Shown in pieces: positions 8,280 through 17,410 of a DNA stretch of 64,000 nucleotides. Numbering within the stretch: position 1 is the stretch's first letter; each line of letters starts with the position of its first letter. A program made the translations under genes and the position numbers. The notes below the pieces were generated by a model that was given only the letters and a program-made list of their open reading frames with translations, did no database searches and had not been told where the DNA came from. Source of the DNA: Butyrivibrio sp. LC3010 (GTDB lineage: Bacteria > Bacillota > Clostridia > Lachnospirales > Lachnospiraceae); the NCBI RefSeq assembly GCF_000424385.1, contig NZ_AUJU01000026.1:1-64000 (forward strand). Direction: 5' to 3'.

Positions 8280-9695
8280 ATGGGAATCAAGAAAAAGCCA
8301 TTAAGCAGAAGTATTACAATAGGGTGTTCTTTATTCATAGTACTTTTGTGTGTAGTTCTTGGTATCATGAATTATTTAGGCTACAAAGAAGCTTTATATA
8401 ACAGATATGAAGCTTATATAACAAATATCCTGAATTATACTGAAAGCTTTATTGATAACGATGACCTTAAAAATTGCGTTGATACTGGTGAAGAGAGTGA
8501 AAAGTTTTATGAACTTAGAGATGCAATGGACAGAGAGATGGAGAAATTTGACATTCACTATCTTTATGCCGTTAAACCGCTAAATACTGATCCTACCAAA
8601 AATGTCATGAGTGTTATTTCTGCTGAAAATTATAAAGACAGAAATAGTGGGGATGATGATTTATTATGGCTTGGATGGATATCGGATGATGAATTTGATG
8701 TAAGGACTGTAGAGAAGTTCTTTGAAATAATGAATAGTGAAGGCATAACGTTTTTTGAAGAAAAAACGGAGTGGGGGATTGATTATACGGGAGCCACAGC
8801 GCTTCGCACATCATCAGGAGAACCTTATGCTGTGCTTGCTGTTGATGTGGATATAAATGAAATAAATAAGGTAATCATTTCTCATGTTATTAAGAATTCT
8901 GTTGTAATCCTTGTTATCGGCGTTCTTTTTATGGTGGGGTTCCTGGTTTGGGCCCAGACAAATGTTACGGAGCCTATTACCAAGCTTGAAAACAGCGTTG
9001 TCAAATTTGCAAGTAACAGCCACGGACAAAGAGATATAAACGCCCTTAATTTCGTGGATCCGGATATCCATACCCACAATGAAGTCGAAACGTTGTCCAA
9101 TGCTGTCCGCAGCATGACTGAGGATATGAAGGATTATGTAAAGGGCATTGCAACGGCTGAGGAAATAGCTGCGGATATGCAGATTCAGGCAAATTATATG
9201 AATGAGCTGGCAAATAAGGATATCCTTACGGGAATCAGAAATAAGAATGCATACGAGCAGGAAATAGCAGGACTCAATGAGCTTGTAGAAAGCGGCAAGG
9301 CCAGATTCGGAATAGCGATGATAGATCTGAATTTCCTTAAAACAATCAACGATAATTATGGACATGAAAAAGGAGATAATGCGATAAAGAGGCTTTCCGC
9401 AATTGTATGTGATGTATTTTCACATTCACCTGTATTCAGAATAGGCGGAGACGAATTTGCGATTATTTTGATGGGAAATGATTATGAAAATATAGAGATG
9501 CTTATGGACCTCTTCAAAGAGAAGATGATAATGATTGAAAATGATGATGACCTTAATGAATGGGACAAAATATCCGCCGCAATAGGATATGCTATATATG
9601 ACAAAAATATTGATGAGAATGTAAATTCTGTTTTCAGGCGCGCAGATGAAAATATGTATAAAAATAAGAAGATGATGAAAGCAGTAAGGGAGTAA
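8280..9695 (+). CDS. Membrane-bound diguanylate cyclase (GGDEF) with extracellular sensor and HAMP
   Basis: The 471-residue protein has a membrane segment at about 13-33, an extracellular region to about 200, a second segment at about 206-228, a HAMP-like linker beginning TNVTEPITKLENSV, and a C-terminal GGDEF domain. The active site reads FRIGGDEFAIIL (about 387-398), preceded by DLNFLKTINDNYGHEKGD, so it should make cyclic di-GMP from two GTP. The RxxD inhibitory site expected just before GGDEF is missing (SHSPVF instead), so product inhibition may be weak. The sensor has no recognised fold. The gene is monocistronic and is followed by a palindromic element. Confidence 0.93.
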   Translation: MGIKKKPLSRSITIGCSLFIVLLCVVLGIMNYLGYKEALYNRYEAYITNILNYTESFIDNDDLKNCVDTGEESEKFYELRDAMDREMEKFDIHYLYAVKPLNTDPTKNVMSVISAENYKDRNSGDDDLLWLGWISDDEFDVRTVEKFFEIMNSEGITFFEEKTEWGIDYTGATALRTSSGEPYAVLAVDVDINEINKVIISHVIKNSVVILVIGVLFMVGFLVWAQTNVTEPITKLENSVVKFASNSHGQRDINALNFVDPDIHTHNEVETLSNAVRSMTEDMKDYVKGIATAEEIAADMQIQANYMNELANKDILTGIRNKNAYEQEIAGLNELVESGKARFGIAMIDLNFLKTINDNYGHEKGDNAIKRLSAIVCDVFSHSPVFRIGGDEFAIILMGNDYENIEMLMDLFKEKMIMIENDDDLNEWDKISAAIGYAIYDKNIDENVNSVFRRADENMYKNKKMMKAVRE

Positions 9696-9697
9696 TG

Positions 9698-9841
9698 GTT
9701 ACTGTTCAGACAGCTCTGCGCACATGCTGCGCTGAGCGTGAGAATGTTCTACGTCTTGAATATAGGATTTGCCCCTTTGCCGAAGGCAACTGGAATGGGC
9801 AAATCCAGTTGCTGTGAGCACCGTAAGGTGTGAACAGTAAC
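9698..9841. repeat. Palindromic element after the GGDEF gene (copy A of a dispersed repeat)
   Basis: The ends GTTACTGTTCA (9698-9708) and TGAACAGTAAC (9831-9841) are perfect inverted repeats. Inside, GGATTTGCCC (9765-9774) pairs with GGGCAAATCC (9797-9806), and smaller stems such as CACC/GGTG lie near the right end. There is no coding capacity. The right 50 bases recur at 27032-27081 (43 of 50 identical). It begins three bases after the stop codon. Confidence 0.75.
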
Positions 9842-10027
9842 GAGTAATGTCCTATGATTTCTTGTGGGCAAAAGCGGAAATAGCCAGCAAGAATCCTGCG
9901 TAAGAATTTCTAAAAAGTAATGAAAATAATTTAAATAAATTTAATTAAAATTTTATCATTCAAATAATCAAATACTTCGACAATATATTGTAATGCGTCG
10001 GATGAGTGCACTATATATTGTGTTATC

Positions 10028-10060
10028 AAAGCCTCCCACCGGAATGTGGGAGGCTTTTTA
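10028..10060 (+). terminator. Terminator before the dcw cluster
   Basis: AAAGCCTCCCAC pairs perfectly with GTGGGAGGCTTT, followed by a T run. It insulates the mraZ promoter from upstream transcription. Between 9842 and 10027 nothing else is recognisable. Confidence 0.92.
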
Positions 10061-10095
10061 TAGTGAAATCAATGGTTTTGAGCCTTTTTGTACGG

Positions 10096-10124
10096 TTGTG
10101 AAAAATAAAAAAATGGTTTATTAT
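10096..10124 (+). promoter_or_regulatory. Candidate promoter of the dcw cluster
   Basis: TTGTGA (10096-10101) and TATTAT (10119-10124) are 17 bases apart. Transcription would start at about 10131, inside the MraZ boxes. Confidence 0.55.
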
Positions 10125-10130
10125 ACATAT

Positions 10131-10180
10131 AGGTGGTAGAAAGTGTCACAAAATGGTAAAAAAGTGGTGACAAGTGGTAG
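10131..10180 (+). promoter_or_regulatory. Array of five MraZ boxes
   Basis: Five copies of an AAGTGGTRA-like unit follow each other at almost exactly one helical turn. Their core GTGG (or GTGT, ATGG) tetramers begin at 10133, 10143, 10153, 10164 and 10174. MraZ is known to bind short direct repeats (TGGGN in E. coli, AAAGTG-type in mycoplasmas) in its own promoter. The array sits between the predicted promoter and the mraZ start, as expected for autorepression. Confidence 0.75.
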
Positions 10181-10186
10181 AAATCT

Positions 10187-10627
10187 ATGGGAAAGGCGTA
10201 CAAGGGCGAATACAGCCATTCAATTGATGCAAAAGGACGACTTATTATCCCGGCCAAGTTTCGTGATCTGCTGGGAGACCAGTTTGTTGTAACGAAGGGC
10301 TTTGACGGGTGTCTTTTTGTGTTCGATCAAGAGGGTTGGGATGCCTTTGAAGAGAAGCTTAGAGCTTTACCTATGGATATACCGGAAGCCAGACAGCTCG
10401 GACGATTCTTTATGGCAGGAGCCGATGATGTAGAGCTGGATAAACAGGGAAGAATACTACTGAAATCAAACTGGCTTAGCCATGCTGCTATTGATAAAGA
10501 AGCAGTTGTTGCAGGTGTTGGAAACCGCGTTGAAATCTGGAGCAAGGAGAAGTGGGAGAAAGCAACAAGCTTTGATGATATAGACAGCATTGCAGAGAAA
10601 ATGAGCAACTACGGACTTAGTATTTAA
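10187..10627 (+). CDS. mraZ: Transcriptional regulator MraZ
   Basis: This 146-residue protein has two SpoVT/AbrB-like repeats; the first includes GEYSHSIDAKGRLIIPAKFRD, the second DDVELDKQGRILL. MraZ forms rings that bind repeats in its own promoter and repress the division cluster. It is the first gene of the cluster. The start lacks a clear Shine-Dalgarno, since the stretch before it is taken up by the MraZ boxes (GGTAG is the nearest match), so regulator binding and weak translation are packed together. A three-residue MGK extension precedes the more usual start position. Confidence 0.95.
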   Translation: MGKAYKGEYSHSIDAKGRLIIPAKFRDLLGDQFVVTKGFDGCLFVFDQEGWDAFEEKLRALPMDIPEARQLGRFFMAGADDVELDKQGRILLKSNWLSHAAIDKEAVVAGVGNRVEIWSKEKWEKATSFDDIDSIAEKMSNYGLSI

Positions 10628-10701
10628 ATTTAAAATACATATATTTACTACCTACAACCACTTAAGAAACATAAATCTGATAATTTTAAAAAGAGGGAAC
10701 A

Positions 10702-11643
10702 ATGGAATTTAAACATTACTCAGTGCTCCTTAACGAGGTAATTGAAAATCTGAATATCGACCCCGATGGGATTTATGTTGATGGAACATTGGGTGGCGCC
10801 GGACATTCAAGTCATATAGCAGAAAAACTTTCTGATAAGGGCAGATTGTACGGAATAGATCAGGATGAGGATGCTATAAAAGCTGCATCTGAGCGCCTTA
10901 AACCTTTTGGGGACAGAGCGGTGATCATCCGTGATAATTATGAAAATGCAGTAAACAGGCTAAAAGAGCTTGGAGTGGAGAGCGCAAACGGTATTTTGCT
11001 TGACCTTGGAGTGTCATCCTTTCAGTTGGACAATGAGGAGAGAGGATTTACATACAGGTTTGATACACCACTTGATATGAGAATGGACAGAAGGCAGGAA
11101 CTTACTGCCGGGATAATAGTTAATGAATTTTCCGAGATGGATATCTTCCATATAATAAAAAATTACGGAGAAGATAAATTCGCCAAGAATATTGCAAAGC
11201 ATATCGTGGCCAGAAGAAAAGAAAAGCCTATAGAGACAACTTTTGAACTTAATGAAATAATCAAGGCTGCAATACCTGCGAGAATGAGGGAAAAGGGAGG
11301 ACATCCTTCTAAAAGAACCTATCAGGCGCTTAGAATTGCCTGCAACAGAGAATTGGATGTTCTTGAGAATTCTCTGGACGGAATGATAGATTTTCTGGCA
11401 CCGGGAGGAAGGATATGTGTAATAACGTTCCACTCCCTTGAGGATAGGATCGTCAAGAATAATTTCAGGAAAAATGAGAATCCCTGCACCTGTCCTCCTG
11501 AAATTCCAATCTGTGTATGTGGGAAGAAGTCAAAGGGAAAGGTTATTACAAGAAAGCCTATTTTACCGTCTGAAAAAGAACTTGAAGAAAACTCAAGAAG
11601 CGCAAGCGCAAAGCTTAGAGTATTTGAAAAAATATCTGAATGA
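10702..11643 (+). CDS. rsmH: 16S rRNA (cytosine1402-N4)-methyltransferase
   Basis: The 313-residue protein matches RsmH (MraW) throughout. The SAM-binding loop [15 protein letters not shown] is near residue 25, [10 protein letters not shown] near 97, [12 protein letters not shown] in the middle and the C-terminal [13 protein letters not shown]. It methylates N4 of C1402 in the 16S rRNA P site. A Cys-rich segment ([12 protein letters not shown]) near the C-terminus is common in Firmicute members. AAGAGGG gives the ribosome site. It follows mraZ by 74 bases. Confidence 0.96.
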   Translation: MEFKHYSVLLNEVIENLNIDPDGIYVDGTLGGAGHSSHIAEKLSDKGRLYGIDQDEDAIKAASERLKPFGDRAVIIRDNYENAVNRLKELGVESANGILLDLGVSSFQLDNEERGFTYRFDTPLDMRMDRRQELTAGIIVNEFSEMDIFHIIKNYGEDKFAKNIAKHIVARRKEKPIETTFELNEIIKAAIPARMREKGGHPSKRTYQALRIACNRELDVLENSLDGMIDFLAPGGRICVITFHSLEDRIVKNNFRKNENPCTCPPEIPICVCGKKSKGKVITRKPILPSEKELEENSRSASAKLRVFEKISE

Positions 11644-11776
11644 AATGAAAAAAGTTTAACGTAAATCAGAAACGTTAACAGGTTTTAAATGATTACTCAT
11701 ATTTTGTGTGAAGCAAAGTGTGAAAATAGTGAATTGTCCTAAGGTGTTACCTTAAGACCTTTTACGGGGGAATATT

Positions 11777-12223
11777 ATGGAAAAGAATTATGTTTACGGA
11801 AATACAGCGAGAAAATTAAATGATCCTGCAAGGCAGAGACGTGAAAATATGCCACTCCATCTGCAGCAGAGAGCACAGGCCAAAAGAAGGGCTCATAGAA
11901 TGAGTTTTGGATATTTGGCATTTTTATCACTTGCAGTTTTGACTACAGGTATTATACTGACATGGTATATAACTTTACAGGCAGATATCACTGCCAGCGT
12001 TAAATCTGTTTCTACACTTGAGGCTCAGCTCAATACATTGAAGCAGGATAACGATGAAGCTTATAACAAGGCAATCAGTAACCTTGATCTGGAGGAGATA
12101 AAACGTATTGCAATAGGTGAGTATGGAATGACCTATGCAACGGAGGGGCAGATTATCACATATTCCGACGGTGGCGGAAATGATTATGTTAGACAGCTGG
12201 CTCCAATACCGGACGGAAATTAA
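11777..12223 (+). CDS. ftsL: FtsL-like divisome protein
   Basis: The 148-residue protein has a basic cytoplasmic N-terminus (about 42 residues), one membrane segment (FGYLAFLSLAVLTTGIILTWYI) and a short extracellular coiled coil (VSTLEAQLNTLKQDNDEAY). This is the FtsL/DivIC architecture and the gene sits where ftsL is found, between rsmH and the transpeptidase. FtsL forms a complex with DivIC and FtsQ/DivIB that activates FtsW-FtsI. Sequence similarity in the family is low, so the assignment rests on topology and position. The ribosome site is GGGGG before the ATG. Confidence 0.8.
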   Translation: MEKNYVYGNTARKLNDPARQRRENMPLHLQQRAQAKRRAHRMSFGYLAFLSLAVLTTGIILTWYITLQADITASVKSVSTLEAQLNTLKQDNDEAYNKAISNLDLEEIKRIAIGEYGMTYATEGQIITYSDGGGNDYVRQLAPIPDGN

Positions 12224-12227
12224 AGCT

Positions 12228-14606
12228 ATGAGTAGAAAAAGAAGTAAAGCACAAAAATTTACAATAGGAATGAAAAAGAAGCTGGCAGTGCTATTTATAG
12301 TGGTACTGACAGCTTTTGTTGGTTTGAGTATCAGGCTTATTCTGATAACAAGAGACAATGGAGAGGCTTATGAAAAGCAGGTTCTCTCCCAGCAAAAATA
12401 CGATTCTACAACAATTCCCTACAGAAGAGGGGAGATACTTGATGCAAACGGCACGGTTCTTGCTTACAGTGAGAAGGTATATAATGTAATACTTGATGCC
12501 AAGCTCGTATTATCAGATGAGAAATTCCTTGAACCTACGGTTTCAGCCCTTGTCAGATGCTTTGGATTTGATGAAGGAGAAATCAGAAACTATATCTCAG
12601 AGCATCCCGATTCCCAGTACTACACACTTGCCAAGCAGCTTACTTATGACCAGATCAGTGAGTTTCAGGGGCTTATAACTATTGGTGGCGAGAATCAGGA
12701 TGAAAATGTCCAGGGTGTATGGTTTGAAGAAAACTATGTAAGAAAATATCCAAATGGCTCAATGGCCTGTGATGTTGTGGGATTTACCACAAGTGATAAC
12801 AATGGTCTTTTTGGACTTGAAGAGTATTACAATGATGTTCTTAGCGGAAGCAACGGACGAATCTATGGTTATCTTGATGAAGATTCAAATCTTGAGAGAA
12901 CTACAATTCCAGCAACAGACGGCAACAGTATAGTTACTACAATTGACGGCAATCTTCAGTCAATCGTCGAGAAGTATCTTCAGGAATTTAATGATACATA
13001 CAAGGATGCCTATCGTGAGGGCAACGGTGCTAACAACATTGGATGCGTTATCATGGATGTTAATAACGGCGATGTTCTTGCTATGGGCAGTTATCCTAAG
13101 TTTGACTTAAATGATACGAAGAATCCTGAGAACCTGATAGGCATGCCAAGGGTAGATGAGAGAGGTCTTAAAATTGCCGGCGAGAGCGTATATGATTCAG
13201 GTGTTTACATAAATCAGGCGATGCTTGATGGAATGTCTGATGAAGAAAAAATGTGGAATTTTAACGCATTATGGAGAAATTTTTGTATTTCAGATACGTA
13301 TGAGCCCGGTTCTGTTGCAAAACCTTTTACGGTAGCAACAGGAATTGAGTCCGGAATGATTACCGGAAATGAAGTCTATGACTGTGGCGGATATCTTGAG
13401 TTTGGCGGACATAGAATATATTGCCATAACAGATATGGAGATGGTGCTGTATCAGTTGCAAGAGGTATAGAAATATCCTGTAACGTTGCCATGATGAAAA
13501 TCGGTCAGGTAATAGGCCCTGATATTTTCGCCCAGTTCCAGAAAAACTTTGGATTTGGACTTAAGACAAATATAGATCTTGCAGGTGAGGCAAGAACGGC
13601 AGGCCTTACTTACAGTGCGGAGGATATGGGATCATCTGAGCTTGCCACAGGTACTTTTGGTCAGGGCTTTAACGTTGATATGATAGAGATGATCACTGCT
13701 TTCAGCTCCCTTGTAAATGGCGGAAAGTACTATGAGCCCCATGTTGTAAGAAAAATCCTTAATTCATCAGGTGCTACGGTTAAAAGTATAGAACCCAGAG
13801 TGCTTAGACAGACAATTTCTGAGTCAACATCTGATAAGATTATTGAGTATTGTAATCTGGTTGTGGCAGGTGACGAAGGAACAGGTAAAACTGCAAGACC
13901 TGCAGGATATATGATAGGTGGAAAAACCGGTACTGCAGAAACTGTACCGCGTAGAAATCGTCAATATGTGGTATCATTTATGGGATATGCTCCCGCAGAT
14001 GATCCTCAGATTGCAATATATGTTGTTGTAGACAGACCGAACGCTATGGATCAGGCAGATGCCAAGTTTGCCACCAGAGTTGTCAGAAAGGTATTAACAG
14101 AGGCACTTCCTTATCTCAATATACCCATGACAGAACCTGTTACTGAAGAAGAGCAGGCAGAGCTTGATGAACTCAGAGAAAAGGAAATCATGATGGCTGC
14201 TTCCAAACAGACAGGAGTAGAATATGTGCTTGATGAAAACGGCGATCCGGTTCTTGATGAGGATGGAAACCCTATTCCTGTTGATGCAGAAAGCTCAGGA
14301 GAAGCAGCAGAAAGCGAAGAGCAGGAAGGCGAAGGAAAAGCTGCAAATCAGGGTGATGATACTGGAGCCGCTTCTGAAGGTCAGGCTGCTGAAGGTGATG
14401 CAGAGGGCGATGGTATTTGGGAAAAGATACCTGAGGATGAAAATGCAGAGCCGGTATGGAAGTCCTTTGAAATTGATGAAGCTACAGGATACTACATTGA
14501 TCCCGAAAGCGGTGACCTGATAAATCCTGAAGATGGACATTCTATAGGCGGAGAAGGTCTTCCTGATTATGAACCTGATGAAGAAGGCGCCACTGAGGGC
14601 AATTAA
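12228..14606 (+). CDS. ftsI: Class B penicillin-binding protein (FtsI/SpoVD type) with long acidic tail
   Basis: The 792-residue protein has an N-terminal membrane anchor (KKLAVLFIVVLTAFVGLSIRL), a PBP dimerisation domain beginning TIPYRRGEILDANG, and a transpeptidase domain. The active-site motifs are SVAK (about S362, in EPGSVAKPFT), SCN (about 416) and KTG (about 566, GGKTGTAET). It cross-links septal peptidoglycan. The start at 12228 lies four bases after the ftsL stop; an upstream in-frame start would overlap ftsL by 90 bases. There are no PASTA domains. Instead about 125 residues of very acidic, Gly/Glu/Ala-rich, probably disordered sequence end the protein. Whether it serves vegetative division or sporulation cannot be told. 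Confidence 0.94.
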   Translation: MSRKRSKAQKFTIGMKKKLAVLFIVVLTAFVGLSIRLILITRDNGEAYEKQVLSQQKYDSTTIPYRRGEILDANGTVLAYSEKVYNVILDAKLVLSDEKFLEPTVSALVRCFGFDEGEIRNYISEHPDSQYYTLAKQLTYDQISEFQGLITIGGENQDENVQGVWFEENYVRKYPNGSMACDVVGFTTSDNNGLFGLEEYYNDVLSGSNGRIYGYLDEDSNLERTTIPATDGNSIVTTIDGNLQSIVEKYLQEFNDTYKDAYREGNGANNIGCVIMDVNNGDVLAMGSYPKFDLNDTKNPENLIGMPRVDERGLKIAGESVYDSGVYINQAMLDGMSDEEKMWNFNALWRNFCISDTYEPGSVAKPFTVATGIESGMITGNEVYDCGGYLEFGGHRIYCHNRYGDGAVSVARGIEISCNVAMMKIGQVIGPDIFAQFQKNFGFGLKTNIDLAGEARTAGLTYSAEDMGSSELATGTFGQGFNVDMIEMITAFSSLVNGGKYYEPHVVRKILNSSGATVKSIEPRVLRQTISESTSDKIIEYCNLVVAGDEGTGKTARPAGYMIGGKTGTAETVPRRNRQYVVSFMGYAPADDPQIAIYVVVDRPNAMDQADAKFATRVVRKVLTEALPYLNIPMTEPVTEEEQAELDELREKEIMMAASKQTGVEYVLDENGDPVLDEDGNPIPVDAESSGEAAESEEQEGEGKAANQGDDTGAASEGQAAEGDAEGDGIWEKIPEDENAEPVWKSFEIDEATGYYIDPESGDLINPEDGHSIGGEGLPDYEPDEEGATEGN

Positions 14607-14713
14607 GCTGTAATATATGCAAATGATGTAAAAATGGATTGGAAAAACCATGTAATGCCGGGAAGAGGTCATAGAGAGCATTACCATTTAAGAAATCAGA
14701 CAGAAGGAAAGAT

Positions 14714-16087
14714 ATGAAAGCAGAGAATTTAATAGGAAAAAAAGTACTTGTTATAGGAACCGGAATATCCGGAATAGGTAGCGCCAGGCTGCTTGGAAAA
14801 GTCGGTGCAGAGCCGGTGATTTTTGATGAAAATACAAAGGTGACAGAAGAAGCCGTAAAAGCAAAGCTTGAAGGCTATGAAGGAAAAGAACCTATGATAA
14901 TCATAGGGGAGCTTTCATCTGAAATGATAAAGGAGCTTGTACTTGTGGTGCCAAGCCCTGCAGTGCCTCTTGATTCTCCTTTGATCCTGCGACTTAAGGA
15001 AGCAGGACTTCCAATATGGAGTGAGATAGAGCTTGCCTTTAATTTTGCAAAGGGACAGATGGTTGCCATAACAGGAACCAACGGTAAGACTACCACAACA
15101 ACCCTTGTTGGAGAAATAATGAAGGCGCATTTTTCATCGACCTATGTTGTTGGAAATATAGGCTATTCCTATGCGGAGAGAGCATTGGAAATGACTGATG
15201 ATACAGTGTCAATTGGAGAAATCAGCAGCTTCCAGCTTGAGGCTGTTGAGAATTTTCATGCTAAGGTGTCCGCAATCCTGAATATAACACCGGATCATCT
15301 GAACAGGCACCACACAATGGAATGCTATGCTTCAATGAAGGAGAATATTACAAATAATCAGACTAAGGATGATATATGTGTCCTTAACTATGATAATGAA
15401 TATACCAGGGATTTTGCAGCAAGATGCCCTGCAACAGTAGTGTTTTTCTCATCAAAGGAAAAACTTGAAGACGGCTTTTTCCTTGACGGAGAGGATATAT
15501 GCCTTGCTAAATCCGGTACATCCGAAAAGGTAATGAATGTACACGAGATGAATCTTGTGGGAACCTGTAATTATGAAAATGTAATGGCTGCCATAGCTAT
15601 GGGGCTTGCCATGGGTGTTCCTATGGATACTATCCTTAACGTGGTTCGTTCATTTAAGGCAGTGGAGCACCGTATCGAATTTGTAGCTACAAAGAACGGT
15701 GTTGACTATTATAATGATTCAAAGGGCACAAACCCTGATGCTGCCATTCAGGGCATCAAGGCAATGAGCAAGCCTACTTATCTGATCGGAGGCGGTTATG
15801 ATAAGGGAAGCGAATATGACGAATGGATAGAAGCTTTTGATGGTAAGGTTAAAAAGCTTGTCCTTATTGGTGTTACAAAGCAGAAGATTGCTGACTGTGC
15901 TAAAAAGCATGGTTTTAATGATTATGTATTTATGGAAACCTATGAAGAAGCACTGAAATATTGCAGTGATAATGCAGTTTCGGGTGAGGCGGTTCTTCTT
16001 TCGCCTGCCTGCGCAAGCTGGGATATGTTTCCAAGTTATGAAGTAAGAGGGCAGCAGTTCAAAGATTATGTAAACAGTCTTAAATAA
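14714..16087 (+). CDS. murD: UDP-N-acetylmuramoylalanine-D-glutamate ligase
   Basis: The 457-residue protein begins with an N-terminal Rossmann domain (VLVIGTGISGIGSARLL), followed by the Mur-ligase ATP loop GTNGKTTTT (about 121-129), SSFQLEAV and the substrate segment HRIEFVATKNGVDYYNDSKG with TNPDAAIQGI. It adds D-glutamate to UDP-MurNAc-L-Ala in the cytoplasm. AGAAGGAAAG is the ribosome site. In most clostridial clusters mraY would lie just before it; here only 107 non-coding bases separate it from the transpeptidase gene. Confidence 0.96.
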   Translation: MKAENLIGKKVLVIGTGISGIGSARLLGKVGAEPVIFDENTKVTEEAVKAKLEGYEGKEPMIIIGELSSEMIKELVLVVPSPAVPLDSPLILRLKEAGLPIWSEIELAFNFAKGQMVAITGTNGKTTTTTLVGEIMKAHFSSTYVVGNIGYSYAERALEMTDDTVSIGEISSFQLEAVENFHAKVSAILNITPDHLNRHHTMECYASMKENITNNQTKDDICVLNYDNEYTRDFAARCPATVVFFSSKEKLEDGFFLDGEDICLAKSGTSEKVMNVHEMNLVGTCNYENVMAAIAMGLAMGVPMDTILNVVRSFKAVEHRIEFVATKNGVDYYNDSKGTNPDAAIQGIKAMSKPTYLIGGGYDKGSEYDEWIEAFDGKVKKLVLIGVTKQKIADCAKKHGFNDYVFMETYEEALKYCSDNAVSGEAVLLSPACASWDMFPSYEVRGQQFKDYVNSLK

Positions 16088-16135
16088 TGAGAAACTGGTT
16101 ATGAGAACTTCGAACTGTTATTAAGGGGGGATTTT

Positions 16136-17401
16136 ATGGCAACTGCAAGAATGGCGAGAACAGCAGGCAGATCCGGAACAAGGCGGCAGGGAAGCGTTGC
16201 TACTGCTGCACGTGGACGGAATGAAATGGCTGGAGCGTACAACTTGCGAAGTACTGACAATAGGAAAATAAATCGCAAGGTTAAAAAAGAGGTGTATGTA
16301 GATTACAGTATGATCTTTGTTGTACTGTTTCTGCTTGTATTTGGCCTTGTAATGCTGTATTCGACCAGCTCATATGATGGAAGACTTAAGTATGAGGATT
16401 CGGCATATTATTTAAAGCATCAGCTTATGCCGACATGCCTTGGTGTGGGAGTTATGATGCTTGTATCAAGGATTCCCTATCATTTTTACAGTAAGCTTTC
16501 ATCGCTTGCCTATGTGATGGCTATAACTTTGATTTTGCTGGTAAAAACACCTCTTGGTATGGAAATTAACAAGGCGAGACGCTGGATCAAAATATTCGGG
16601 GTCTCAGTTCAGCCGGCAGAAGCTGCAAAGCTTGCAATGATAATTGTGCTGGCGACTTTTATAAGTAAACTGGGGAAAGGGATTACGCAGCCAAAAGCAT
16701 TCTGGGTGGTACTTGGAGTTCCGGTTCCCGTATCTCTTCTGGTTTGGAAAGTAACAAGTAACCTTAGCTCTGCAATCATAATTTTTGGAATTGCTTTTCT
16801 GATGCTCTTTGTATCCACTCCGGGATACAGAAAGTTTATTGCCATAACCGCGGCCGGAGTAGCTGCAGCGGCAGGAGTGGTAGCTCTGGTTGTGAGAGCG
16901 GGATACCACAGTGAGATGAACTATCGATTTGGCCGTATTCTTGCATGGCTCGATCCTGAAGCTTATGTAAATGATAAGGGATATCAGACTCTTCAGTCTC
17001 TTTATGCAATAGGCTCAGGCGGAATATTTGGAAAAGGTCTCGGAGAGAGTATGCAGAAGCTTGGCTTTATTCCTGAGGCACAAAATGATATGATTTTTTC
17101 AATCATTTGCGAAGAACTTGGAATAGTCGGTGCTATTGCTGTTATGATCATGTTTGTCATACTCATTTACAGAATGATGATAATTGCGCAGAATGCACCT
17201 GATATGTACGGGGCACTTCTGGTTATAGGAGTTATGGCACATATATCAATTCAGGTTATTCTTAATATTGCGGTTGTAACCAATACTATTCCAAATACAG
17301 GAATAACACTTCCTTTTATCAGCTATGGTGGCACGGCCGTTCTTTTCCTTCTGACAGAGATGGGAATAGTATTTAATGTGGCCAGACATATTGAAGTGTA
17401 A
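16136..17401 (+). CDS. ftsW: SEDS peptidoglycan polymerase FtsW
   Basis: The 421-residue membrane protein of the FtsW/RodA/SpoVE family has ten predicted membrane helices. Recognisable segments are LVMLYSTSSYDG, the KARRWIKIFGVSVQPAEAAKLA motif (split around residue 150) and the C-terminal NTGITLPFISYGGTA. It polymerises lipid II into glycan strands with the adjacent class B PBP. The N-terminus has an unusual 55-residue basic extension rich in Arg, Ala and Gly before the first helix. AAGGGGGG gives the ribosome site. Confidence 0.94.
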   Translation: MATARMARTAGRSGTRRQGSVATAARGRNEMAGAYNLRSTDNRKINRKVKKEVYVDYSMIFVVLFLLVFGLVMLYSTSSYDGRLKYEDSAYYLKHQLMPTCLGVGVMMLVSRIPYHFYSKLSSLAYVMAITLILLVKTPLGMEINKARRWIKIFGVSVQPAEAAKLAMIIVLATFISKLGKGITQPKAFWVVLGVPVPVSLLVWKVTSNLSSAIIIFGIAFLMLFVSTPGYRKFIAITAAGVAAAAGVVALVVRAGYHSEMNYRFGRILAWLDPEAYVNDKGYQTLQSLYAIGSGGIFGKGLGESMQKLGFIPEAQNDMIFSIICEELGIVGAIAVMIMFVILIYRMMIIAQNAPDMYGALLVIGVMAHISIQVILNIAVVTNTIPNTGITLPFISYGGTAVLFLLTEMGIVFNVARHIEV

Positions 17402-17410
17402 AGGGCTGGT

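Noticed and set aside
12135-12227. N-terminal extension of the transpeptidase
   Set aside because: It would overlap ftsL by 90 bases, and the residues coded there are an out-of-frame reading of ftsL. The ATG at 12228 begins the normal basic N-terminus.
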